Below are positions 1-8,522 of a stretch of 64,000 nt of DNA, one piece after another. Origin of the DNA: Micromonospora sp. CCTCC AA 2012012 (GTDB taxonomy: Bacteria; Actinomycetota; Actinomycetes; Mycobacteriales; Micromonosporaceae). The translations under genes were made by a program, and so were the position numbers. The stretch's first letter is position 1. Each line of letters starts with the position of its first letter. The notes under the pieces were generated by a model, which saw only the letters and a list, made by a program, of their open reading frames with translations, was not told the origin of the DNA and ran no database searches. Where the stretch lies: the NCBI RefSeq assembly GCF_040499845.1, contig NZ_CP159342.1:2666001-2730000 (forward strand), written 5' to 3'.

Positions 1-3000
1 GTCCCCGTCCCGCACCAGGCCCACCCGCAGCGGCAGCTCCGCGGCCAGGTCGAACCCGTCGGCCACCAGGGCCGCCACCCAGCCGTCGGCGTCCACCCCC
101 GCCGGGGCCACCCGGACGTCGAGCACCGCCGCGGCCGGCTCGACCACCCGGCCGACCACCGTCTCCCCGGACTCCACCAGCAGCGTCCGCAGCGCCTCGT
201 GCCGACGCAGCACGTCACCGAACGCGAACCGCAGCGCCGCCGGGTCCACCTCGCCCGACACCCGCAGCAGCATCGGGATGTTGTAGACCCCCGACTCCCC
301 CGACAGTCGGCTCAGGAACCACAGTCGGCGCTGCGCGTACGACACCCCCACCCGGTCGCCGTCCCGCGGCACCGGCACCACCCGGGACCGGCCCGAGGCG
401 GACCCACCGGCCAGGAAGCGTGCGACCTGGGCCACCGTCGGCTGCTCGAAGAGCACCCGTACGGGCAGCTCTCGGCCCGTGGCCGCGCGCACCCGGGCGA
501 CCAGCCGCGCCGCCACCAGCGAGTGCCCGCCCAGCGCGAAGAAGTCGTCCTCGACCCCGACCGCCGGGACGCCGAGCACCTCGGCCCAGAGCGCCGCGAG
601 CTGCGCCTCCGCCTCGTCGCGCGGCGCCACGTGACCGCTCGTGCTGGCGGCCGGCACCGGCAGGGCCCGCAGCGCGGCGGTGTCCACCTTGCCGTTCGGG
701 GTCAGCGGCAGCGCGTCCACCGGCACGAACCCGTCCGGCACCAGGTAGTGCGGCAGGCGCCGACGCAGCTCCGCCCGCCAGCCGGTGACGTCCGGCGCGG
801 CGGTGGTGGCGACGTAGGCGACGAGGCGTACCTCGCCGGCCTGGTCGACGGTGTCCAGCACGGTCACCTCCGCCGCGCCGGTCACCGCCCGGACGGCGGC
901 CTCGACCTCGGCCGGCTCGACCCGGTAGCCGCGCACCTTCACCTGGCTGTCGACCCGCCCGAGCAGCTCGATCACCAGCTCGCCGTCGACCACGCGGTGC
1001 CGGGCCCGGTCCCCCGTGCGGTAGAGCCGCGCGCCGGGCGGCCCGTACGGGTCGGGCACGAAGGCCGCCGCGGTGCGGGCCGGCTGGCCCAGGTAGCCGA
1101 GGGCGACGCCCGCCCCGCCGACGTAGAGGCCGCCGGGGGTGCCCGGGGGCACCGGGCGCAGCGCGTCGTCGAGCAAGTGGACCACGCAGTTCGGGTACGG
1201 CACGCCGATCAGCGACCCGCCGCCGCTGCCCGGCCGGTGCCGCTGCCAGGTCGAGTCGATGGTCGCCTCGGTCACCCCGTACGAGTTGACCAGCTCGCCG
1301 CCGGCCAGCACCGCGTGCAGCTCGTCCAGCTCGGCGGTGCTGATCCGGTCCGAGCCGACGATCAGCAGGCGCAGCTGGCCCAGGTCCTCGCCGACCGCCC
1401 GGACGTGCCGGGCCAGCGCCGTGGCGACGACCGGCACGAACTCGGCGCAGTCGATGCCCTCGGCGCGGATCAGGGCGAGCAGGTCGGCCGGGGCGAGCAG
1501 CGCCTCCCGTGGGCAGAGCACCAGCTTCGCGCCGTTGGTCAGCGCGCGCACCACGTCGCCGACGAAGACGTCGAAGCCGAAGTTCGCCATCTGCAGCACG
1601 GCGCTCACCCGCTCCAGCCGGTACGCCGCCCGCCAGCCCGCCCCGATCGCGGCGAGGCCCCGGTGCCCGACCAGCACGCCCTTCGGCGTACCGGTGCTGC
1701 CGGAGGTGTAGATGACGTAGGCGAGGTCGTCCGGGGTGCTCCGCGACGCGAAGGCGGAACCCTCGGCCGGGACGTCCGGGTCCACCACGGTGACGGGCAG
1801 CCCGGCGAGTTCGGCGGCGGCCGGGCCGGCGCTCACCACGTGCCGGACGCCCGCGTCGGCGAGGATCGCGGCGCGGCGGGCCGGCGGGGCGCTCCGGTCG
1901 AGGGCGACGAACCCGGTCCCCGCCTTCCAGGCGGCGAGCACCGCGACGGGCAGGCGCTCGTCCCGGTCGAGCAGGATGCCGACGGGGGTGCCGGGCCGGG
2001 CGCCCGCGGCGTGCAGCCGGGCGGCGAGCCGGTCGGCCCGGCCGATCAGGTCGCGGTAGCTGAGCCGGACCGGACCGGCGACCACGGCCACCGCGTCGGG
2101 CGTGGCGGCGGCCTGCCGCTCGATCAGGTCGACGACGGTGACCTCCGGGTCGCCGGCCCGTGCGCCCCGGGCCGCGGTCAGCAGCGCCGCACGGTCGGCG
2201 GCCGGCAGCGGGTCGAGCGAGTCGAGGGGGGCGTCGCCGGCCACGAAGAGTTCCACGGCGCGCGCGAACACCGCCAGGAGGCGGTCGACGGTGGCCGGGT
2301 CGAAGAGGTCGGCGTCGTACTCGGCGAAGCCGCGCAGCGCGGTGCCGACCGAGATGAGGTCGACGAAGAGGTCCACCTTGGCGTTGGCGACCGGACCGCG
2401 GCCGACGTCCGTGGTCAGCCCCGTCGCGGTCGGCATCGCGGCGGCCCGTTGCAGGTTGAACAGGGTACGCAGCAACTCCGCGGCGTCGTCGTGGCCGAGC
2501 CGGTCGCGCAGCAGCTCCACCCCGAACCCCGGATGGGTGTACGCCTCGACCACCGCGTGCGCCACGCCCGCCACGTACCGGTCCAGCGTGTCGCCCGGGG
2601 TGAGCCGGCTGCGGATCGGCAGCACGGTGCTGCAGTGTCCGACCAGCAGGTCGGCACCCTCGTAGTCACGCCGGGCCACCGGCACGCCCACCACGAGGTC
2701 GTCCTGGCCGGTCAGCCGGTGCAGCGTCCAGCAGTAGGCGGCGAGCAGCAAGCCGAACGGGGTGACCCGCAGCGCCCGGCAGCGCGCCGCCAGCGCGGCG
2801 TCCGGCACGGCGATCTCCACCTCGGACAGGCGACCGGGGCGCGCCGACCCGGCCCGGCGGGGGCGGTCCGTCGGCAGGTCCAGCACGGGTACGCCGTCGG
2901 CGAACCGGGCCCGCCAGTAGGCCGCCGTCCGCTCCCCCTCCGGGCCGGCGGCGAGGGCGTGTTCGCGGGCCACGTGGTCGGCGTACCGGGGCGGGTCGGG

Positions 3001-6000
3001 CAGCACCGGCCGGTGACCGGCCCGGGCCTGCTCGTACGCGGTCATGACCTCCTGGAACAGCACCACGAAGGACCAGCCGTCGGTGACCAGGTGGTGGGCG
3101 AGCAGGTGCAGCTGGTGGTGCCGGGGGGTCAGGCGCAGCACCGCGCAGGTCACCAGCGGGCCGGTGGTCGGGTCGAACCGCCAGGTGGACCGCTCCCGCA
3201 GCCAGGCGTCCCGCGCGGCCGGGTCGGGCAGGTCGACCAGGGGCACCTCGACGGTGACCCGCGGGCCGACCACCTGCGCCGTGCCGTCGGCGGTGATCGT
3301 GCTGCGCAGCGCCTCGTGGCGGCCGAGTGCGGCGTCCACCGCGACCCGGAGGGCGGGCAGGTCCAGGTCACCGTGGAGGTCGAGCAGCGCGGTCTCGTTG
3401 AAGGCCCGGTCCGCGCCGAGCTGGTGCAGGAACCACACCTCCCGCTGGGCGTGGCTGAGCGGGTAGCTCGCCGCACCGGTGGCGGGGGTCGGCGCGGCGG
3501 TGTCGGGTCGGGCCGGGTCGACGGCGGTCGGGTGGGCGGTGGGCAGCAGCCCGGTCGAGGTCAGTTCGGCGACGGCGGCGGTGACGGCGGCGACGACCAC
3601 GTCCACGTCGCGGTCGTCGTGCGCCACCGAGAGGAAGCAGTTGCGCCCCTCCCAGACGTACAGGCCGTGCAGGCCGAGCAGGAGGAAGAACAGCTCGACG
3701 ACCTCGGACCGCGCGGGTCGGCCGGGGAAGGTGAAGCGGAACAGCGAGCCGAAGTGGACCACCTCGATCGGCACCCCGGCGGTGGCGAAGAGCGCGTTGC
3801 AGCGCTCCGCGAGCCGGCGTACCCGGGCGGTGAGCGCCTCCTGGAGCCCCGGTCCCCGGGCGAGCAGCTCGGCCAGCACCGCCCGGCTGGCGGCCAGCGC
3901 TAGGGGGTGCTTGCAGAACGTGCCGGTGTAGAAGGTACGGACCGTGGCGGGTGCGGGCCGGTCGAGCGTCCACGCGCCCCCGTCGACGGTGTCCAGGAAG
4001 CGGGCGTCTCCGGCGACCATGCCGATCGGCAGTCCCCCGCCGAGCACCTTGCCGTAGGTGGCGAGGTCCGCCTCGATGCCGAAGACCCCCTGCGCGCCGG
4101 CCGGGTGCATCCGGAAGCCGCAGATCACCTCGTCGAAGATCAGCGCCACGCCCGTGCTCAGGGTCAGCTCGCGCAGCTCCTTGAGGAACTGCACGGGTTG
4201 CAGGTCGGGCCGGCGGCTCTGCACCGGCTCGACCAGGACGGCGGCGAGTTCGCCGGCCCGTTCGCGCAGCACGGCGAGCGCGCTCTCGTCCCCGTACGGC
4301 AGCACGATCACGTCGTCGCTGATCCCGGTCGGCACGCCCGGGGCCATCGGCACCGAGGAGCCGTCGGCCGCGGCGACGTCCTGCTGGGCGAGGACCGGGT
4401 CGGCGATGCCGTGGTACGCCCCACCGAAGATCGCGATCTTGTCGCGGCCGGTGACCGCGCGGGCCATCCGGATCGCCAGCATCACCGCCTCGGAGCCGGT
4501 GTTGCAGAACGTCACCCGCTCCTTGCCGGTCAACCGGCGGGCCAGCTCGGCGACCTCGGCCGCCAGGTCGGGCTGCGGGCCGAGCTGCATGCCCCGGTCG
4601 AGCTGGGCGCGGACGGCGTCGGTGATGAACGGCTCGTTGTGGCCGAAGAGGTTCACACCGAAGCCCATGGTCACGTCGACGTACTCGTGGCCGTCGAGGT
4701 CCCACACCCGGGAGCCCGCCGACCGGTCGACGACCAGCGGATAGCGGACCGGCCGGAACAGCGGCTGCGGCTCGTTGACGTGCCGGATGTCGGCGTGCAC
4801 CGGGCGCTCGCGGGCGGCCCGCTCCCCGGAGGCGGCGGTACGCGCCCGGTACCGCTCGACGATCGCCGCCGCGGCGGCCCGCTGCGCCGCGTCGAGCTGG
4901 CTGGCCAGCGCCGACTGGTCCGGACGGAACGGCTTGTAGACGTCCGCCGACACCCGGGCCACGGTGCGCGACGGCGCGGCCACGGCCACCGCCGGCGGGG
5001 CGGCCATGGGCGGCGGCGCGGGCGCGGTCCCGCCGCCGCGCAGCAGGTCGTACGCCTGACGCATGACCCGCTCGTGCACCTCCAGGTAGCGGGCGACGTC
5101 CCCGGCCGGCGCGGCGGCGACCACCGGCGGCGGACCGACCGGATCTGCCGGCTGCGGCTGCGGGATGAGGCCGGCCAGCACGGCCGGCGGCGCCTCGGCG
5201 GCGAGGTGGGCGGCCAGCCGGCGCGGCGTGGAGAGCTCCTCGAAGAGCCGGGCGATCGCCACCGGCACCTGGTAGGTCTTCTGCACCGACTGGAGGGTCT
5301 GGAACAGCACGATCGAGTCCGCGCCCAACTCCAGGAAGGACGCGTCCGGCTCGACCGGCGCGGGCGCGTCGAGGGCCCGGGTGACCAGGTCGGTGAGGGA
5401 GGCGAGGATCGCGTCCTCGGGGTCGGCGGTGGCCACGGCGACGGGCTCCTTCGCGGCGTCGGGCCCGGCGGCGGTCGCCCCCGGGGTGAACCAGTGCCGG
5501 GTGCGCTGGAACGGGTAGCCGGGCAGCGCGACGCGGCGGCCGGCGGTCCCGCCGCCCACCCGGTGCCCGGCCGCGACGAGCCGGGCGGTCGCGGTGGTCA
5601 GGGCGACCTCGTCGTCGACGTCGGGCCGCAGCGACGGCACCCACAGTCCGCCCCCGGCGGCCCGGCGGCCCAACCCGGTCAGCGTCGGGCGGGGCCCCGC
5701 CTCCACCACGGTCGTGCAGCCCAGCTCGACCAGCCGGGTGACCGCGTCGGCGAAGCGCACCGGCGCGACGCAGTGCCGCAGCCAGTGCTCGTCGTCGGGG
5801 GCGGCGTCGCACACCCCGCCGCCGAGGTCGTCGACCAGGGTGATCGTCGGGGCGTGGCGGGTCACCGTCCGCAGGGACGTGGCGAACGGTGCCTGCGCCG
5901 GCGCCATCATCGGCGAGTGGAACGCGTGGGCCGCCCGCATCGCGCGGGTCGGCACGCCCCGCGCGTCGAGGGTCGCGGCGAACGCGGTGACGGCCTCCGG

Positions 6001-8340
6001 CGGGCCGGAGACCACGGTGTGCGCGGGGCCGTTCACCGCCGCGACGGTCAGCCCGGTGCCGTCGAGCAGCGCCACCACCTCGGCCTCCGGCGCCAGCACC
6101 GCGAGCATCGCGCCGGGCGGGCAGTGCGCGGCCATCGCCTCGCCCCGCGCCGCCGCCAGCCGCAGCGCGTCGGCCAGGTCGAACACCCCGGCGACGCAGG
6201 CCGCGGCGAGCTGCCCGAGGCTGTGCCCCACCACCACGTCGGGGCGCAGGCCCCGGGCCGCCCACATCCGGGCCAGGGCCACCTCGACCGCGACCAGCGC
6301 GGGCTGCGCCCAGCGGGTGTCGTCGAGGTGGTCGGTGCCGCCCCACAGCAGGTCGGGCAGGGGTCGGGGCAGCGTGTCGCGGAGCAGGTCGGTGGCCTCG
6401 TCGAGGGCGGCGGCGAAGTCCGGCTCGGTGCGGTACGCGCCGGCCGCCATGCCGGCGTACTGGGCGCCCTGGCCGGTGAAGACCATCGCGACCCGTCCCG
6501 GTCCCGCCACGGGCACGCTCGCCCGGTGCACCGTCGGGTGTGGCGTACCGGCCGCCACCGCGTCGAGCGCGGCGAGCGCGGCGTCCCGGCCGTCGACCAC
6601 GGCCACCGCCCGCTCGCGGTGCGCGGCCCGGCCGACCCGGCAGGTGTGCGCCAGGTCGGCGACCGACAGCTCCGGCCGGGCGCGCAGGTGGTCGGCGTAC
6701 CGGCCGGCGAGGGCGCGCAGCGCGGCGGCGTCGACGGCGGTCAGCGGGAGCAGGTGGGCGGCGCGCGGCGGGGCGGGCGGGACGGCCCGGGGTGCGGGGG
6801 CCGCCTCCACGACCACGTGCGCGTTGGTGCCGCCGAAGCCGAACGAGCTGACCCCGGCCCGCGACGGCCGGTCCCGCCGCGGCCACGGCCCCCGCGCGGT
6901 GGGTACCCGGTAGGGGCCGGCGACCAGGCCCGGGTTGGGGCGCCGCAGGTGCAGGTGCGGCACCACCGTCTCGTGGTGCAGCATCAGCGCGACCTTGATC
7001 AGGCCGGCGATGCCGGCGGCGGCCTCGGCGTGCCCGATGTTCGTCTTCACCGAACCGACCAGGAACGCCTCGTCGGGCGCACGGCCGGCGCCGAGCACCT
7101 CGCAGAGCGCGGCGACCTCGATCGGGTCGCCGAGCGGGGTGCCGGTGCCGTGCGCCTCGACGTAGTCGACCTCGGTGGCGGGGACGCCCGCGTCGGCCAG
7201 CGCGGCGCGGACGACGGCGGCCTGGGCCGTACCGTTCGGCGCGGTCAGCCCGTTGCTGCGGCCGTCGGAGTTGATCGCGGTGCCGCGGATCACCGCGTAC
7301 ACCGTGTCGCCGTCCCGCAGCGCGGCGGTGAGCGGCTTGAGCAGCACCGCGCCGCAGCCCTCGGCGCGGACGTAGCCGTCGGCGGCGGCGTCGAAGGTTT
7401 TGCACCGGCCGTCGGCGGCCATCATCCCGGCGTCGGCGAGGACGTCGGTGACGGCGCCGTCGAGGATCAGGTTGACCCCGGCGGCGAGCGCCGCGTCCGC
7501 GTCGCCCGCGCGCAGCGCCCGCACCGCCAGGTGTACGGCGACCAGCGACGACGAACAGGCCGTGTCGACCGCCACGCTCGGCCCGCGCAGGTCCAGGGCG
7601 TACGAGACGCGGTTCGCGGTGATCGACGGGGCGATGCCGGTGGCGGTGTGCGGCCCGGCGGGCGCGGCCGTGGCGGCCTGGAGCCGGGCGTAGTCACCGG
7701 CGCCGACGCCGACGAAGACGCCGGTCCGGGTGCCGGCGAGGGTACGCGGGTCGATGGCCGCGTGCTCCACCGCCGACCAGGCGGCCTCCAGCAGCAGCCG
7801 CTGCGCGGGGTCGAGGTGCGGCGCCTCCCGGGCGGACACCCCGAAGAACGGGGCGTCGAAGCCGTCGACCTGGTCGAGCAGCCCGTGCGGGCGGGGGCTG
7901 CCGATCCGGGCGGAACCACCCCGGGCGACCGCGTCGACGCCGCCGCTCAGCAACTCCCAGTACGCGTCGAGGTCGGCGGCGCCGGGCATCCGGGCGGCCA
8001 TCCCCACCACGGCGATCGGCGCGGCCGTCCCCGGGTCGGTCGAGGGTTCGGCGGCGGCGGGCGGCGGCGGGGTCGACGTGCCCGCGTCGCCCGGCGCGGC
8101 GGCGCGGAGCGCGTGGACGTGGGCGGCCAGCGTCCGTGCCGTCGGGTGCTCCCAGAACACGGTCGGTTCGAGGTCGACGCCGTACTCCTCGGCGAGCCCA
8201 CCGACCAGGGTCACCGCCTGCCGGGAGGAGAGCCCGAAGTCGGCCAGGGGCGCGTCCGGGTCCACCTCGACCCCCGGATCACCCAGCGCCTCGACGACCC
8301 GCGCCACGATCCATGCCTCGACCTCGGTCGCGCTCGACAC
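1..8340 (-). CDS. Hybrid PKS-NRPS, beta-amino acyl initiation module plus ornithine module; C-terminus beyond left edge
   Basis: The 2,780 visible codons start at GTG 8340 behind a G-rich ribosome site and run off the left edge. Domains in order: ACP (residues ~1-85; Ser39 in GLSSRQAV), KS (~105-530; Cys262 in DTACSSS), AT (~610-905; GHSLG Ser707; HAFH motif, so malonyl-type), ACP (~985-1045), PLP class III aminotransferase (~1120-1590; Lys1431 in YGKVLGGG), C (~1620-2060; HHLVTDG at 1749), A (~2065-2580), PCP (Ser2607) and the start of a second C. The A pocket reads D-V-G-E-I-G-S-I-D-K, which equals the published ornithine code. In iturin/mycosubtilin-type synthases this order extends an acyl starter, transaminates the beta-keto group and couples the beta-amino acid to the first residue; that role here is inference. 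The first ACP resembles those charged by fatty-acyl-AMP ligases, but no such ligase is in the window. Sure of the domains, less so of the substrates. Confidence 0.93.
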   Translation of the reverse strand, partial: MSSATEVEAWIVARVVEALGDPGVEVDPDAPLADFGLSSRQAVTLVGGLAEEYGVDLEPTVFWEHPTARTLAAHVHALRAAAPGDAGTSTPPPPAAAEPSTDPGTAAPIAVVGMAARMPGAADLDAYWELLSGGVDAVARGGSARIGSPRPHGLLDQVDGFDAPFFGVSAREAPHLDPAQRLLLEAAWSAVEHAAIDPRTLAGTRTGVFVGVGAGDYARLQAATAAPAGPHTATGIAPSITANRVSYALDLRGPSVAVDTACSSSLVAVHLAVRALRAGDADAALAAGVNLILDGAVTDVLADAGMMAADGRCKTFDAAADGYVRAEGCGAVLLKPLTAALRDGDTVYAVIRGTAINSDGRSNGLTAPNGTAQAAVVRAALADAGVPATEVDYVEAHGTGTPLGDPIEVAALCEVLGAGRAPDEAFLVGSVKTNIGHAEAAAGIAGLIKVALMLHHETVVPHLHLRRPNPGLVAGPYRVPTARGPWPRRDRPSRAGVSSFGFGGTNAHVVVEAAPAPRAVPPAPPRAAHLLPLTAVDAAALRALAGRYADHLRARPELSVADLAHTCRVGRAAHRERAVAVVDGRDAALAALDAVAAGTPHPTVHRASVPVAGPGRVAMVFTGQGAQYAGMAAGAYRTEPDFAAALDEATDLLRDTLPRPLPDLLWGGTDHLDDTRWAQPALVAVEVALARMWAARGLRPDVVVGHSLGQLAAACVAGVFDLADALRLAAARGEAMAAHCPPGAMLAVLAPEAEVVALLDGTGLTVAAVNGPAHTVVSGPPEAVTAFAATLDARGVPTRAMRAAHAFHSPMMAPAQAPFATSLRTVTRHAPTITLVDDLGGGVCDAAPDDEHWLRHCVAPVRFADAVTRLVELGCTTVVEAGPRPTLTGLGRRAAGGGLWVPSLRPDVDDEVALTTATARLVAAGHRVGGGTAGRRVALPGYPFQRTRHWFTPGATAAGPDAAKEPVAVATADPEDAILASLTDLVTRALDAPAPVEPDASFLELGADSIVLFQTLQSVQKTYQVPVAIARLFEELSTPRRLAAHLAAEAPPAVLAGLIPQPQPADPVGPPPVVAAAPAGDVARYLEVHERVMRQAYDLLRGGGTAPAPPPMAAPPAVAVAAPSRTVARVSADVYKPFRPDQSALASQLDAAQRAAAAAIVERYRARTAASGERAARERPVHADIRHVNEPQPLFRPVRYPLVVDRSAGSRVWDLDGHEYVDVTMGFGVNLFGHNEPFITDAVRAQLDRGMQLGPQPDLAAEVAELARRLTGKERVTFCNTGSEAVMLAIRMARAVTGRDKIAIFGGAYHGIADPVLAQQDVAAADGSSVPMAPGVPTGISDDVIVLPYGDESALAVLRERAGELAAVLVEPVQSRRPDLQPVQFLKELRELTLSTGVALIFDEVICGFRMHPAGAQGVFGIEADLATYGKVLGGGLPIGMVAGDARFLDTVDGGAWTLDRPAPATVRTFYTGTFCKHPLALAASRAVLAELLARGPGLQEALTARVRRLAERCNALFATAGVPIEVVHFGSLFRFTFPGRPARSEVVELFFLLLGLHGLYVWEGRNCFLSVAHDDRDVDVVVAAVTAAVAELTSTGLLPTAHPTAVDPARPDTAAPTPATGAASYPLSHAQREVWFLHQLGADRAFNETALLDLHGDLDLPALRVAVDAALGRHEALRSTITADGTAQVVGPRVTVEVPLVDLPDPAARDAWLRERSTWRFDPTTGPLVTCAVLRLTPRHHQLHLLAHHLVTDGWSFVVLFQEVMTAYEQARAGHRPVLPDPPRYADHVAREHALAAGPEGERTAAYWRARFADGVPVLDLPTDRPRRAGSARPGRLSEVEIAVPDAALAARCRALRVTPFGLLLAAYCWTLHRLTGQDDLVVGVPVARRDYEGADLLVGHCSTVLPIRSRLTPGDTLDRYVAGVAHAVVEAYTHPGFGVELLRDRLGHDDAAELLRTLFNLQRAAAMPTATGLTTDVGRGPVANAKVDLFVDLISVGTALRGFAEYDADLFDPATVDRLLAVFARAVELFVAGDAPLDSLDPLPAADRAALLTAARGARAGDPEVTVVDLIERQAAATPDAVAVVAGPVRLSYRDLIGRADRLAARLHAAGARPGTPVGILLDRDERLPVAVLAAWKAGTGFVALDRSAPPARRAAILADAGVRHVVSAGPAAAELAGLPVTVVDPDVPAEGSAFASRSTPDDLAYVIYTSGSTGTPKGVLVGHRGLAAIGAGWRAAYRLERVSAVLQMANFGFDVFVGDVVRALTNGAKLVLCPREALLAPADLLALIRAEGIDCAEFVPVVATALARHVRAVGEDLGQLRLLIVGSDRISTAELDELHAVLAGGELVNSYGVTEATIDSTWQRHRPGSGGGSLIGVPYPNCVVHLLDDALRPVPPGTPGGLYVGGAGVALGYLGQPARTAAAFVPDPYGPPGARLYRTGDRARHRVVDGELVIELLGRVDSQVKVRGYRVEPAEVEAAVRAVTGAAEVTVLDTVDQAGEVRLVAYVATTAAPDVTGWRAELRRRLPHYLVPDGFVPVDALPLTPNGKVDTAALRALPVPAASTSGHVAPRDEAEAQLAALWAEVLGVPAVGVEDDFFALGGHSLVAARLVARVRAATGRELPVRVLFEQPTVAQVARFLAGGSASGRSRVVPVPRDGDRVGVSYAQRRLWFLSRLSGESGVYNIPMLLRVSGEVDPAALRFAFGDVLRRHEALRTLLVESGETVVGRVVEPAAAVLDVRVAPAGVDADGWVAALVADGFDLAAELPLRVGLVRDGD

Positions 8341-8522
8341 GTCCGCACCCCCCGCTCGGTGACCAGCCCAAGGATTGGTGGATCCGGCTGGTGATTCCCC
8401 TACACGTGGGCGTGCTGCGGGCGGGTGCGGGGCAGGTGTAGGGAGATTGCCAGCGCCGGCGGTGTTCCATCGGACCCAAACGGGCGCTCCGCGTCCACCG
8501 GGGGTTCGGGGAGGCAGGCGGC
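8341..8522. promoter_or_regulatory. Divergent promoter region between the two NRPS transcription units
   Basis: These 182 bases separate the starts of the leftward PKS-NRPS and the rightward A-PCP gene, so they must hold both promoters. It is slightly less GC-rich than the genes. A weak match (12 of 17) to the dyad seen upstream of the glycosyltransferase genes lies at 8437-8453. GGGGAGG at about 8508-8514 is the ribosome site of the rightward gene. I could not assign -10/-35 boxes. Confidence 0.6.

Noticed and set aside
199..8394. Very long open frames on the plus strand opposite the PKS-NRPS gene
   Set aside because: Their translations are Arg/Gly/Pro/His-rich with no domains, while the minus frame gives continuous ACP-KS-AT-AMT-C-A motifs. 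They are GC-rich shadow frames.
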